A program made the position numbers and the translations under genes. Below, one piece after another: positions 56,469-64,000 of a stretch of 64,000 nt of DNA; the stretch's first letter is position 1; each line of letters opens with the position of its first letter. Location of the stretch: assembly GCA_014763545.1 (NCBI GenBank), contig JACXVD010000017.1, forward strand, positions 23,893 to 87,892, given 5' to 3'. The notes beneath the pieces are model-generated. The model saw nothing but the letters and a program-made list of their open reading frames with translations, ran no database searches and was not told the origin of the DNA. The stretch comes from Sphingomonadales bacterium (GTDB lineage Bacteria; Pseudomonadota; Alphaproteobacteria; Sphingomonadales; Sphingomonadaceae).

Positions 56469-57497
56469 ATGGCAATTGCACCGGGCGTAGCGACGAGCAC
56501 GGATTCGAACCCGACCGAGGAACAGGGCGCCGCGATCGACGCGCCGGGCCTCAATTACTTCGTCTTCGCATTGTTCTTCATCTTCGGCGGCATCACCAGC
56601 CTGAACGACGTGATCCTGCCCAAGCTGAAGGAGCTGTTCACGCTCAATTACACGCAGGCGATGCTGATCCAGTTCTGCTTTTTCACCGCCTATCTGGTCA
56701 TCGGCATTCCCGGCGCGCAGTTGGTGAAGCGGATCGGCTATATGCGCGGCGCGGTGGTCGGCCTGCTGACGATGATGACCGGCTGCCTGCTGTTCATCCC
56801 CGCCAGCCAGACCGCAACCTACGGCCTGTTCCTGTTCGCCCTGTTCGTGCTGGCGGTGATCGCCGCCGTCGTGTGGAGTTTCCGCAATCGCCTGCAGGGC
56901 GAAAAGCACGAACAGAGTTCGCTCACCGGGGGCTTCCAGCTGCTCAGGCGCCCGCGCTTCGGCTACGGCGCGCTGTGCATCTTCCTCTATGTCGGGGCCG
57001 AGGTGTCGATCGGCTCGCTGATCGTCAGCTACCTGATGCAGAACCACGTGATGGGGCTGGGCGAACAGGCGGCGGGCAACATGATCCCGCTGTACTGGGG
57101 CGGCGCGCTGGTCGGGCGGATCATCGGTTCGCTGGTCCTGCGCTACACCAGCCCGGGCCTCGTCCTCGCCAGCGTTGCGGCCGGGGCGATCGCGCTGCTG
57201 GCCATCAGCACCCACACCACCGGCACCACGTCGGGCTATTCGCTGCTCGCCATCGGCCTGATGAACTCGATCATGTTCCCGACCATCTTCAGCCTCGCCT
57301 GCGAGAAGCTGGGCGCCAAGGCGGCGGACGGTTCGGGGATCATCAACATCGCCATCTTCGGCGGTGCGGTGGTGCCGCTGCTGACCGGCATGCTGGCCGA
57401 TGCGACCGGCGGCAACCTGGCGCTGGCAATGATCATCCCGGCAGTGTGCTACGCCATCATCGCCGGTTTCGGGATTTTCGCCCGCAAGCCTGCCTGA
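56469..57497 (+). CDS. FucP-family MFS transporter with apparent internal deletion
   Basis: A 342-residue sugar/H+ symporter of the FucP/glucose-galactose type, starting LNYFVFALFFIFGGITSLNDVILPKLKELF and ending FGIFARKPA. The family is normally about 410-440 residues. After helix 4 (YGLFLFALFVLAVIAA, about residues 118-134) the sequence jumps straight to VVWSFRNRLQGEK, the loop normally after helix 6. The VAANPYV block of family members is absent. About 85-90 residues seem deleted in frame, near bases 56847-56865, so the protein is probably impaired. The frame is otherwise intact. Confidence 0.75.
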   Translation: MAIAPGVATSTDSNPTEEQGAAIDAPGLNYFVFALFFIFGGITSLNDVILPKLKELFTLNYTQAMLIQFCFFTAYLVIGIPGAQLVKRIGYMRGAVVGLLTMMTGCLLFIPASQTATYGLFLFALFVLAVIAAVVWSFRNRLQGEKHEQSSLTGGFQLLRRPRFGYGALCIFLYVGAEVSIGSLIVSYLMQNHVMGLGEQAAGNMIPLYWGGALVGRIIGSLVLRYTSPGLVLASVAAGAIALLAISTHTTGTTSGYSLLAIGLMNSIMFPTIFSLACEKLGAKAADGSGIINIAIFGGAVVPLLTGMLADATGGNLALAMIIPAVCYAIIAGFGIFARKPA

Positions 57498-57585
57498 TCC
57501 ACCGGCCCCTGCTTGCCAAGGCGCTGCCGATAATCCACTCTCGCCCCTTCGAAGCCGGAAACACCGGCACGGGGGTGGAGAGGCG

Positions 57586-58590
57586 ATGCGCAAGCTCAAG
57601 GTCGGCCTGCTCGGCGGCGGTAGCTGGGGAACCAGCGTCGCCTCGCTGGTCGCGCGCAACGCCCCGGTCACGCTCTGGGCGCGCGATGGCGCGACGGTCG
57701 ACGAGATCAACGCGCATTCCACCAACTCGCGCTATCTCGGCGCACTGAAACTCACCCCCACGCTGCGCGCCACGCACGACATGGAACAGGCGGTGAGCGA
57801 CGCCGATGTCGTGGTGCTGGGCGTGCCGTCGCAGGCGATGCGCGAAACGGCGGCGGCGATCCGCCCGATGATCCGCCCCTGGGTGCCGGTGATCAGCCTC
57901 GCCAAGGGGTTCGAACTGTCCACCGGCAAGCGCATGAGCGAGGTGATTGGCGAAGAACTGGAGGGTCATCCGGTCGGTGCGCTGACCGGCCCCAACCTCG
58001 CGCGCGAGATCGTGCAGGGCATGGCCGCGGCCGCAGTGATCGCGATGGAGGATGAGGTCATCGCCCGCGAGCTTCAGGCGCTGTTCCGTACCGGTATGTT
58101 CCGGGTCTACACCAACAGCGATGTTGTCGGCGCCGAACTGGGCGGTGCGCTCAAGAATATCTATGCCATCGCCGCCGGCATGGGTGACGGGCTGGGCGCG
58201 GGGGTCAACACCCGCTCTGCCCTGCTGACCCGTTCGATGGCGGAAATGATCCGGCTCGGCTGCGCGCTCGGTGCGCGGGCGGATACGCTGATGGGCCTTG
58301 CCGGGATGGGCGACCTGCTGACCACCGCGACCAGCGAACAGAGCCGCAACCGCACCGTCGGTTTCAAGCTGGGCCAGGGCATGGCGCTCGATGCGATCAT
58401 CGCCGAGATGAACCAGGTGGCGGAAGGGGTGAAGGCCACCGGCGCGGTGTGGCAGATGGCGTGCGAACGCGGCATCGACCTGCCGATCGTGCAGGAAGTG
58501 CGCGGCGTCGTCCACGAAGGGCGCAGCGCACGCGAAGCCTTCGCCGGGCTGGTGCGGATCGCCCCGCGCTCGGAAGCCGACCCCGGATGA
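57586..58590 (+). CDS. gpsA: Glycerol-3-phosphate dehydrogenase [NAD(P)+]
   Basis: A 334-residue enzyme that reduces dihydroxyacetone phosphate to sn-glycerol-3-phosphate for phospholipid synthesis. It has the start VGLLGGGSWGTSVASL, the GpsA blocks LTGPNLAREI and LGGALKNIYAIAAGMGDGLG with the catalytic Lys, and AGMGDLLTTATSEQSRNR. GTGGAGAGGCG precedes the ATG. The stop overlaps the plsB start, directly linking product to user. Confidence 0.96.
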   Translation: MRKLKVGLLGGGSWGTSVASLVARNAPVTLWARDGATVDEINAHSTNSRYLGALKLTPTLRATHDMEQAVSDADVVVLGVPSQAMRETAAAIRPMIRPWVPVISLAKGFELSTGKRMSEVIGEELEGHPVGALTGPNLAREIVQGMAAAAVIAMEDEVIARELQALFRTGMFRVYTNSDVVGAELGGALKNIYAIAAGMGDGLGAGVNTRSALLTRSMAEMIRLGCALGARADTLMGLAGMGDLLTTATSEQSRNRTVGFKLGQGMALDAIIAEMNQVAEGVKATGAVWQMACERGIDLPIVQEVRGVVHEGRSAREAFAGLVRIAPRSEADPG

Positions 58591-60971
58591 GCGCCAGCGA
58601 ACCGGCCATCCCCGAACCGCATCCGGTGCCCGAACCGGCCACCATCGTCTATCTCGCCGCGCATCGCGGGCAGGCGGAGCGCGACCTGCTCGAACGCTGG
58701 GTGATCCACCGGCACATGGTCGACCGCGCGCCGCACCGGCTGTTCCTGTTCCCGCGCAGCGACGCCCCCTCGTCCGAAGAGGTCGCCCGGCTGGTCGCCT
58801 CGCTCGGCGATCCCGGCACCGTGCTCGCCCCGCTGCGGGTGACATGGATTCCCGCGATGGTCGAAGGGCGCCGCACGGCGCGCTGGCTCGATGTCCTGCT
58901 GCTGCGCAACCCGCGCCGCCCGGGCGAAGCCACCAAACGCCGGTTGCTGGCGGAAAATGCGCGCGATCGCTGGGCGATCGTGGAGGGGCAGGTCGCCACC
59001 CTCTCGCAATTGCGCGCGCGCTGGATGCGCCGCACCGGTGGCGAGGCGGTGATGGAACAGGGCGGCGACTTCGCCCATTACGTCGCGCGCCAGGCCGAAC
59101 TCTCGCTCGAACGCGCGGAATATCCGATCCACGGCACACGCTACAAACTGCCGCAGGTCGACAAGCAGGATGTGATGGCGACGCCCGGCTTCCGCGAAGG
59201 GCTGGCCCGGCTGGCAGCCGAAAGCGGCGGCGATGTCCATGCGCTGCGGCGCCGGGCGGAAACCTATCTTCACGAATTGCGCACCGAACGCAGCCCGCTG
59301 ATCCTCGACCTGACGATGCGGCTGTTCCGCTGGAGCTATTCGCGCGCCTATGGCGAAATCGACGTGGTGCCGGAAGAACTGGCCGCGCTGCGCCCGCTGT
59401 TCGCGCGGCATTCGGCGCTGATCCTGCCCGCGCACAAGACCAATCTCGACGGCCCGATCGTGGAAACGGTGCTGTTCGACAACGGGTTGCCGCCCGCCAG
59501 CCTGTTCGGCGGGGTCAATATGAGTTTCTGGCCGATGGGGCCGATCCTGCGCAAGGGCGGCAAGATCTTCCTGCGCCGGGGTATCCAGGACGATCCGCTC
59601 TACCGCTTCGTGCTGCGCGAATATCTCGCCTATCTGGTCGAACGGCGCTTCAACCTGTCGTGGTTCCCCGAAGGCACGCGCTCGCGCACCGGCAAGCTGC
59701 TGCCGCCCAAGCTGGGGCTGATGGCCTATGTGGTCGAAGCCTATCGCGACGGGCGGATCGAGGATCTCGCGCTGGTCCCCATCGCCTTGGTCTATGACCA
59801 GGTTTACGAGACCGCCGATTTCATCCGCGAGGCGGCAGGCGGGCGCAAGCGCAAGGAAAGCTTCGGCTGGATGCTATCCTACCTGCGTGCGCTGCGGCGG
59901 CCCTATGGCAAGGCCTATCTCCGCGTCGGGCAGCCGATTTCCATGCGCGAGGCGCTGGGCCCACCCGAAGACCAGGCCCCTGCCGGATCGGCCGAAGCCA
60001 GGCTGGCGATGCAGAAGCTCGCGCTCGCCGTGTCGTGGCGGACCAACGAGGTGACCCCGATCACCGGCATCGCGCTGGCCAGCTTCGCCCTGCTGGCGAG
60101 CGGCGGGCGCGCAGTGCCGCAGGAGAGGATCGCGCGCTATCTGGCGCTGGTGGTCGATCACGCGCGGCGGCGCGGCTGCCCGCTGGCCGACAGCGCCATG
60201 TTCGACCAGCCCGGGCGGCTGGACGCGGCGCTGGCCACGCTGGTCGCAGCAGGTGTCGCGACGCGGTTCGACGAAGGCCCCCAGCCGGTGTTCGCGGTGG
60301 GCGAGGGGCAGCACCTTGCCGCCGCCTTCTATCGCAATTCGATGCTCCACTTCGTGCTCGAACGCGCAATTGCCGAACTGGCGGTGACGCTGGCCGCCGC
60401 CGCCCCACCTGACCGGCGCGAAACAATGTTCACCGACATGGCGCTGCGGCTGCGCGAGGCGCTGAAATTCGATTTCTTCTTCCGCGAGCGCCCCGAATTC
60501 GAACAGGCGCTGGACGCCGAGCTGGCCCGGATCCACGCCCATTGGCGCGAGGAACTGCTGGCCGCCAGCGGGCCGGAGGATGCCTTTGCCCGCATCTTCG
60601 GCGTGGGCATGGCGCATGGCGCGCTGCGCAGTTTCCTCGAAGCCTACCAGGTGGTGGCCGATTGCCTGCTCGATGCGCCCGGGGATGTCCCGGTGGACGA
60701 AAAGGCGCTGGTTGCGCAGGCGCAGGCGCGCGGGCGGCAATATGTCCTCGAACACCGCATCCGCAATGCCGAGACGGTATCGCTGCAAGTGTTCGGCAAT
60801 GCGGTGGACCTCGCCCGCAATCTGCGGCTGCTCACCCCCGGCCCCGATATTGCCGCGCGCCGGGCAGAGCTGGCGATGCGGCTGGCCAAGGCGCACGAGG
60901 CGCTCGAACTGATCGAGCGGCTGAGCGTCGCGGAACTCGAACGCCGGATCGCCGATCAGCGCGCCGGGTGA
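58587..60971 (+). CDS. plsB: Glycerol-3-phosphate acyltransferase PlsB
   Basis: A 794-residue acyltransferase that puts the first acyl chain on glycerol-3-phosphate. It has the acyltransferase motifs HKTNLDGP (HX4D), GGVNMSFWPMG, SWFPEGTRSRTGK and the later ALVPIALVYD. The C-terminal domain (about 450-790) is typical of PlsB. It overlaps gpsA by four bases and the convergent hydrolase gene by 16 bases. It was read from the ATG at 58587. Confidence 0.94.
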   Translation: MSASEPAIPEPHPVPEPATIVYLAAHRGQAERDLLERWVIHRHMVDRAPHRLFLFPRSDAPSSEEVARLVASLGDPGTVLAPLRVTWIPAMVEGRRTARWLDVLLLRNPRRPGEATKRRLLAENARDRWAIVEGQVATLSQLRARWMRRTGGEAVMEQGGDFAHYVARQAELSLERAEYPIHGTRYKLPQVDKQDVMATPGFREGLARLAAESGGDVHALRRRAETYLHELRTERSPLILDLTMRLFRWSYSRAYGEIDVVPEELAALRPLFARHSALILPAHKTNLDGPIVETVLFDNGLPPASLFGGVNMSFWPMGPILRKGGKIFLRRGIQDDPLYRFVLREYLAYLVERRFNLSWFPEGTRSRTGKLLPPKLGLMAYVVEAYRDGRIEDLALVPIALVYDQVYETADFIREAAGGRKRKESFGWMLSYLRALRRPYGKAYLRVGQPISMREALGPPEDQAPAGSAEARLAMQKLALAVSWRTNEVTPITGIALASFALLASGGRAVPQERIARYLALVVDHARRRGCPLADSAMFDQPGRLDAALATLVAAGVATRFDEGPQPVFAVGEGQHLAAAFYRNSMLHFVLERAIAELAVTLAAAAPPDRRETMFTDMALRLREALKFDFFFRERPEFEQALDAELARIHAHWREELLAASGPEDAFARIFGVGMAHGALRSFLEAYQVVADCLLDAPGDVPVDEKALVAQAQARGRQYVLEHRIRNAETVSLQVFGNAVDLARNLRLLTPGPDIAARRAELAMRLAKAHEALELIERLSVAELERRIADQRAG

Positions 60972-61786
60972 TCCTGCAGCCAGCGTTCGAGCGTGGCGAA
61001 GATGCTCTCGCGCTCGGGCTCGTTGAAGATTTCGTGATACAGCCCGTCATAGACGATCTCGGTCTTGTCGCGGCTGCCGATCGCGTCGATCACCGGTTGC
61101 ACCGGCGCCTGCGGCACCAGCGCATCGTCGCTGCCGTGCATATAGAGCAACGGCACATGCAGCCGCCCGACCTGCGCGGGATAACGCGCGATGGCCGCCA
61201 TCATCTGCTGCGCGGTGCGCGCAGGCACCTTGCCCAGCGTGACCAGCGGATCGGCACGATAGGCCTCCACCACCGCCGGATCGCGGCTGACGGCATTGCT
61301 GTCTAGCTCGACCGTGCCCATGCGCGGCGCAAGCGTGGCGAGGATGCGCAGCACGAGGTTCATCGGTGCCGACACGCCGCCGCCGATGGCGGGGCCGGAC
61401 AGGATCAGGCCCGACAGCTTGTCCTGGTGGGCGATGGCATAATGCAGCGCCAGCGATCCACCCATCGAATGGCCGAGCAGCTTGACCTGCACCAGCCCGC
61501 TTTCGCCCAGCACCTTGTCCACCAGCCGGTCGATATCCGCCGCGGCCTCGTCGAAGCTGCAGATCACGCCTCGTGCGCCCCCGGACTGGCCGTGTCCGTG
61601 ATGGTCGAGCGCATGCACGCCAAACCCGCGCGCCGCGAACCATTGGCCGAAGGCATCGTAGCGCCCGGCATGTTCGGCATAACCATGCGCGACCACGATA
61701 TGATCCTGCGCCTCGCCCTCCGGCAGCCAGCTGCGAAACGCGATCCGCCGCCCGGCGGCACCGATGAAATGTCCTTCACTCGCCAT
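60956..61786 (-). CDS. Alpha/beta hydrolase, monoacylglycerol-lipase-like
   Basis: A 276-residue serine hydrolase with VVAHGYAEHAGRYD (oxyanion HG), DHHGHGQSGG, nucleophile LLGHSMGGSLA (Ser around 116) and a C-terminal YHEIFNEPER His. The pattern is that of monoacylglycerol lipase or lysophospholipase. Its start overlaps the stop of the HAD-PlsC gene by 11 bases. With gpsA, plsB and a PlsC fusion around it, it may recycle lysolipids. Confidence 0.88.
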   Translation of the reverse strand: MASEGHFIGAAGRRIAFRSWLPEGEAQDHIVVAHGYAEHAGRYDAFGQWFAARGFGVHALDHHGHGQSGGARGVICSFDEAAADIDRLVDKVLGESGLVQVKLLGHSMGGSLALHYAIAHQDKLSGLILSGPAIGGGVSAPMNLVLRILATLAPRMGTVELDSNAVSRDPAVVEAYRADPLVTLGKVPARTAQQMMAAIARYPAQVGRLHVPLLYMHGSDDALVPQAPVQPVIDAIGSRDKTEIVYDGLYHEIFNEPERESIFATLERWLQDHPAR

Positions 61787-63359
61787 CCGGCCACCTGCGC
61801 AAAGTATCGATATAGAGCTGGCGCACCCCGGCGATCTTCGCATCGAGCGTGGCATCGTCCCAATCGTCGGTCGCGATCGGCGGCAGCACCGCGACATCGA
61901 CCTTGCCGGAACGCATCAGCTTGGCATCGCGCGCGCCGATATCCAGCGCATTGCGGATCACGATCGGGATCACCGGCACGCCCGCCGCCATCGCCATGTG
62001 GAACGCGCCCTTCTTGAACACGCCGACCTCCACCGTCATGTCGCGCACGCGGGTGCCCTCGGGCGCGATGACGATGGAATAGCCCTTCCCGATCATGTCC
62101 ACCGCCGGTTGCATCGCCTTGCGCGCCGCCGCCGCGCCCTGGCCGGCGCGTTCGACGAAGACCATCGGCATCAGCTGCGAGGTGATCAGGCTGAGCGGGT
62201 TGTTCTTCAGTTCCGTCTTGCCGACCCCGGCGAAATCGGTGCGCACCAGCGAAGCGACGATCAGCGCGTCGAAATTGTTGCGGTGGTTGAACAGGAACAC
62301 CGCCGGGCGCCGCGCGCGCAAATTGCGCCTGCCGGTGACATTGAGCGAAACCCCTGCCGCCAGCAGCGCGGTATCGGCCCAGGCGGGCATCGCCATATTC
62401 GCCCCGGCCCGCTTGTCGCGGGTAAGCGTGCTCCAGGCGAAGCCCGAATAGAACAGCGGCATCAGGCTGAACAGGCCGGTGGCGGTGCGCGCGATCAGTT
62501 CGGGCGTGGTCGATCCGCGGCTGCCGTGGCGCAGGATACCCCAGCCATTGGCCCCGGCGGCAGCAGCCAGCGCGCGCCCGGGATTGGTCGGCACCGGATG
62601 GCCGACTGCCTCCATCAGCCCGATTTCCTCGTCCCCGTCGGCATAGAACCACGTGTCCGCCAGCTTGGCCTTGTGCGCCTTGACGAAGGCCTTGACCGCA
62701 TTCGCCTTGCCCACGCCCCACATCTGCGGTTCGAGCACATTGCCGGTGAGGATGCCGTGTTCGTCCACCTCGCAGACCGAGGTCATCACGTGATCGACCC
62801 CCAGGAAGCGCGCCGCAGGTTCGACCTGGTAACGGGTGGCCGAACTGGCGATGGCGATCGTGTGTCCGGCGCGGCGATGGGCCGCCAGGATACGGGCCAT
62901 TTCCGGATAGATCCGGTCGCAGATCGCCTTTTCGAACAGTTTTTCGCCCAGCGCGGCCTGTTCGGCATCGCTGCGCCCGCCCCATTTGCCGATCGCCTGT
63001 TCGAGCAGTTCCTGCATCTCGATCGCCTTGGCGACCGATTTCCATGCCGCGGTAGCGAGGTCGGCCAGGTCCTGCGGGCCGACCTGCCCCTTGCGGATCT
63101 GGTCCTGCAGGAAGACATTGGCGGAATAGCCGGCGATCAGCGTCCCGTCGAAATCGAAGATGACGACGGTCTTCGGGCCTTGCGGCCCGGCTTCGATCGC
63201 GGCGACGATATCTTCGACATTGCGCGCGGCCGCCTCATGGTGGCTGGCCCGGTCGGCGGCGATCGCCGCGCCCGCCTTGGCCTTGGCCGCACGGCGGGCC
63301 TGTTCGCCCGTGTCAGGCGACGACTCGCGCGCCTTTCGCTTGCCCTCTCCCTTTCCCAT
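61776..63359 (-). CDS. HAD-IB phosphatase-PlsC acyltransferase fusion protein
   Basis: A 527-residue two-domain protein. Residues about 60-270 form a HAD-IB hydrolase (VVIFDFDGTL, SSATRYQVEPAA, FYADGDEEIGLME), and residues about 330-500 form a PlsC-type acyltransferase with NHRNNFD (HX4D-type) and IAPEGTR. The first 50 residues are charged and Ala/Lys-rich. Such fusions, also known in mycobacteria, suggest phosphatidate synthesis joined to a phosphatase step. I use the ATG at 63359; an upstream Met (63410) is less likely. Confidence 0.9.
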   Translation of the reverse strand: MGKGEGKRKARESSPDTGEQARRAAKAKAGAAIAADRASHHEAAARNVEDIVAAIEAGPQGPKTVVIFDFDGTLIAGYSANVFLQDQIRKGQVGPQDLADLATAAWKSVAKAIEMQELLEQAIGKWGGRSDAEQAALGEKLFEKAICDRIYPEMARILAAHRRAGHTIAIASSATRYQVEPAARFLGVDHVMTSVCEVDEHGILTGNVLEPQMWGVGKANAVKAFVKAHKAKLADTWFYADGDEEIGLMEAVGHPVPTNPGRALAAAAGANGWGILRHGSRGSTTPELIARTATGLFSLMPLFYSGFAWSTLTRDKRAGANMAMPAWADTALLAAGVSLNVTGRRNLRARRPAVFLFNHRNNFDALIVASLVRTDFAGVGKTELKNNPLSLITSQLMPMVFVERAGQGAAAARKAMQPAVDMIGKGYSIVIAPEGTRVRDMTVEVGVFKKGAFHMAMAAGVPVIPIVIRNALDIGARDAKLMRSGKVDVAVLPPIATDDWDDATLDAKIAGVRQLYIDTLRRWPDGE

Positions 63360-63460
63360 CGCGGGCAAGTCTATGGCCGCATGCGCGCATGGCCTAGCGA
63401 AATCTTGCACCGGGGCCGTTCAGGGCGGTGCAAGCGCCGCCCTCCCGGCCCCTGCGCGGG

Positions 63461-64000
63461 TCACGCGCGACTGGTGAGCATCGAGCGCAGCACGCCATCG
63501 CGCCGGACCAGCCCATGCGTCAGCGCGGCAGCGAGATGCAGCAGCACCAGCGCGAACAGCGCATAGGCGACGACGCCATGCAATTCCCGCAGCACCGCAT
63601 AAACGGTGAGATCCGGTCGCAGGATCGCGGGCAGCACCACACCCTCCGCCAGCTTGACCGGCTTGCCCGCCGCCGAAACCATCGCCCAGCCGAGCAGCGG
63701 CATGGCGACCATCCCGGCATAGAGCAACACATGCGAGGCATGCGCCGCGCCGACCTGCCAGGGCGGCAGATCGGCGGGCAGGCGCGGCGTGGCGCTGCCC
63801 GCACGGATCGCCAGCCGCAGCAAGGCGAGGACCAGGATGGCGATCCCCAGCGGGCGATGCAGTGCGGCAAGCGAGAGATAATCGGGCCCGGCGGTCGAGA
63901 CCATCCCGACGCCGATGAACAGCATGGCGAGGATCAGGGCCGCCATGATCCAGTGCAATGCGCGCAGGACGGGGCGATAGGTAGCGGGGCGGGAGGTAGT
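63461..64000 (-). CDS. Cytochrome b561 (partial, N-terminus outside window)
   Basis: At least 180 residues of a four-helix di-haem b-type membrane cytochrome, open through the right edge. Visible are the first helix with RALHWIMAALILAMLFIG (haem His), LHRPLGIAILVLALLRLAIR, HASHVLLYAGMVAMPLLGW and LHGVVAYALFALVLLHLAAALTH, giving the haem-ligating His set. It transfers electrons to or from the periplasm at the inner membrane; in sphingomonads such proteins often pair with YceI or superoxide-related genes, which are not visible here. Confidence 0.88.
   Translation of the reverse strand, partial: TTSRPATYRPVLRALHWIMAALILAMLFIGVGMVSTAGPDYLSLAALHRPLGIAILVLALLRLAIRAGSATPRLPADLPPWQVGAAHASHVLLYAGMVAMPLLGWAMVSAAGKPVKLAEGVVLPAILRPDLTVYAVLRELHGVVAYALFALVLLHLAAALTHGLVRRDGVLRSMLTSRA

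Overview
The window is a dense, GC-rich stretch of an alphaproteobacterial chromosome, almost certainly from Sphingomonadales (Erythrobacteraceae or Novosphingobium-like). I infer this from LigM-, LigF- and LigW-type lignin catabolic proteins, two large TonB-dependent receptors (one beside a TPR-sulfotransferase), a GapR/DUF2312 protein and overall codon use. No rRNA, CRISPR array, insertion sequence or integrase is visible. No gap between genes exceeds about 300 bases.

Bases 1-24,900 form a catabolic island for lignin-derived aromatic dimers and monomers. It holds: a Calpha-dehydrogenase-like SDR divergent from an NTF2-like protein (the fold of gamma-formaldehyde lyases); a LigW-like decarboxylase; a TonB receptor; a VAO/4-alkylphenol-hydroxylase-type flavoprotein with its cytochrome c; an adjacent LigF-related GST pair resembling the BaeA/BaeB beta(R)-etherase; an acyl-CoA ligase; a PQQ quinohemoprotein alcohol dehydrogenase; an aldehyde dehydrogenase; an amidohydrolase; a LigF-like beta(S)-etherase with SDR, quinone-oxidoreductase, MFS and TauD-type partners; and the O-demethylase LigM with a VOC protein. 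A plausible flow is Calpha oxidation, reductive beta-O-4 ether cleavage by both stereospecific GST systems, side-chain oxidation (PQQ enzyme, aldehyde dehydrogenase, CoA ligase), then decarboxylation and O-demethylation. Four promoters here share a 19-bp operator TTGTnnG-N5-CnnACAA, and two also share GTAACGGKCGTTAT. No obvious cognate regulator is encoded in the window.

Bases 24,900-42,000 are mostly housekeeping or accessory: alpha/beta hydrolase, GDT1-type transporter, nitronate monooxygenase with GNAT, katG, a LytTR/DUF2306 pair, a degenerate GGDEF protein next to a PilZ-XRE fusion, aspartokinase, ubiG, a glycerophosphodiesterase, a nicotinamide-riboside uptake pair (PnuC plus kinase), ruvC, yebC and GapR. 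A tRNA-Leu(GAG) sits at 42,057.

Bases 42,200-64,000 hold an M20 peptidase and amidohydrolase pair, a purine salvage pair, a Rieske oxygenase plus FAD oxidoreductase unit with a divergent TetR regulator and a clear operator, an amino-acid permease, a TonB receptor with a TTG start, a TPR-sulfotransferase, a FucP-family transporter that appears internally deleted, and a phospholipid block (gpsA, plsB, lipase-like hydrolase, HAD-PlsC fusion). A cytochrome b561 gene is cut by the right edge and a dienelactone hydrolase gene by the left edge.
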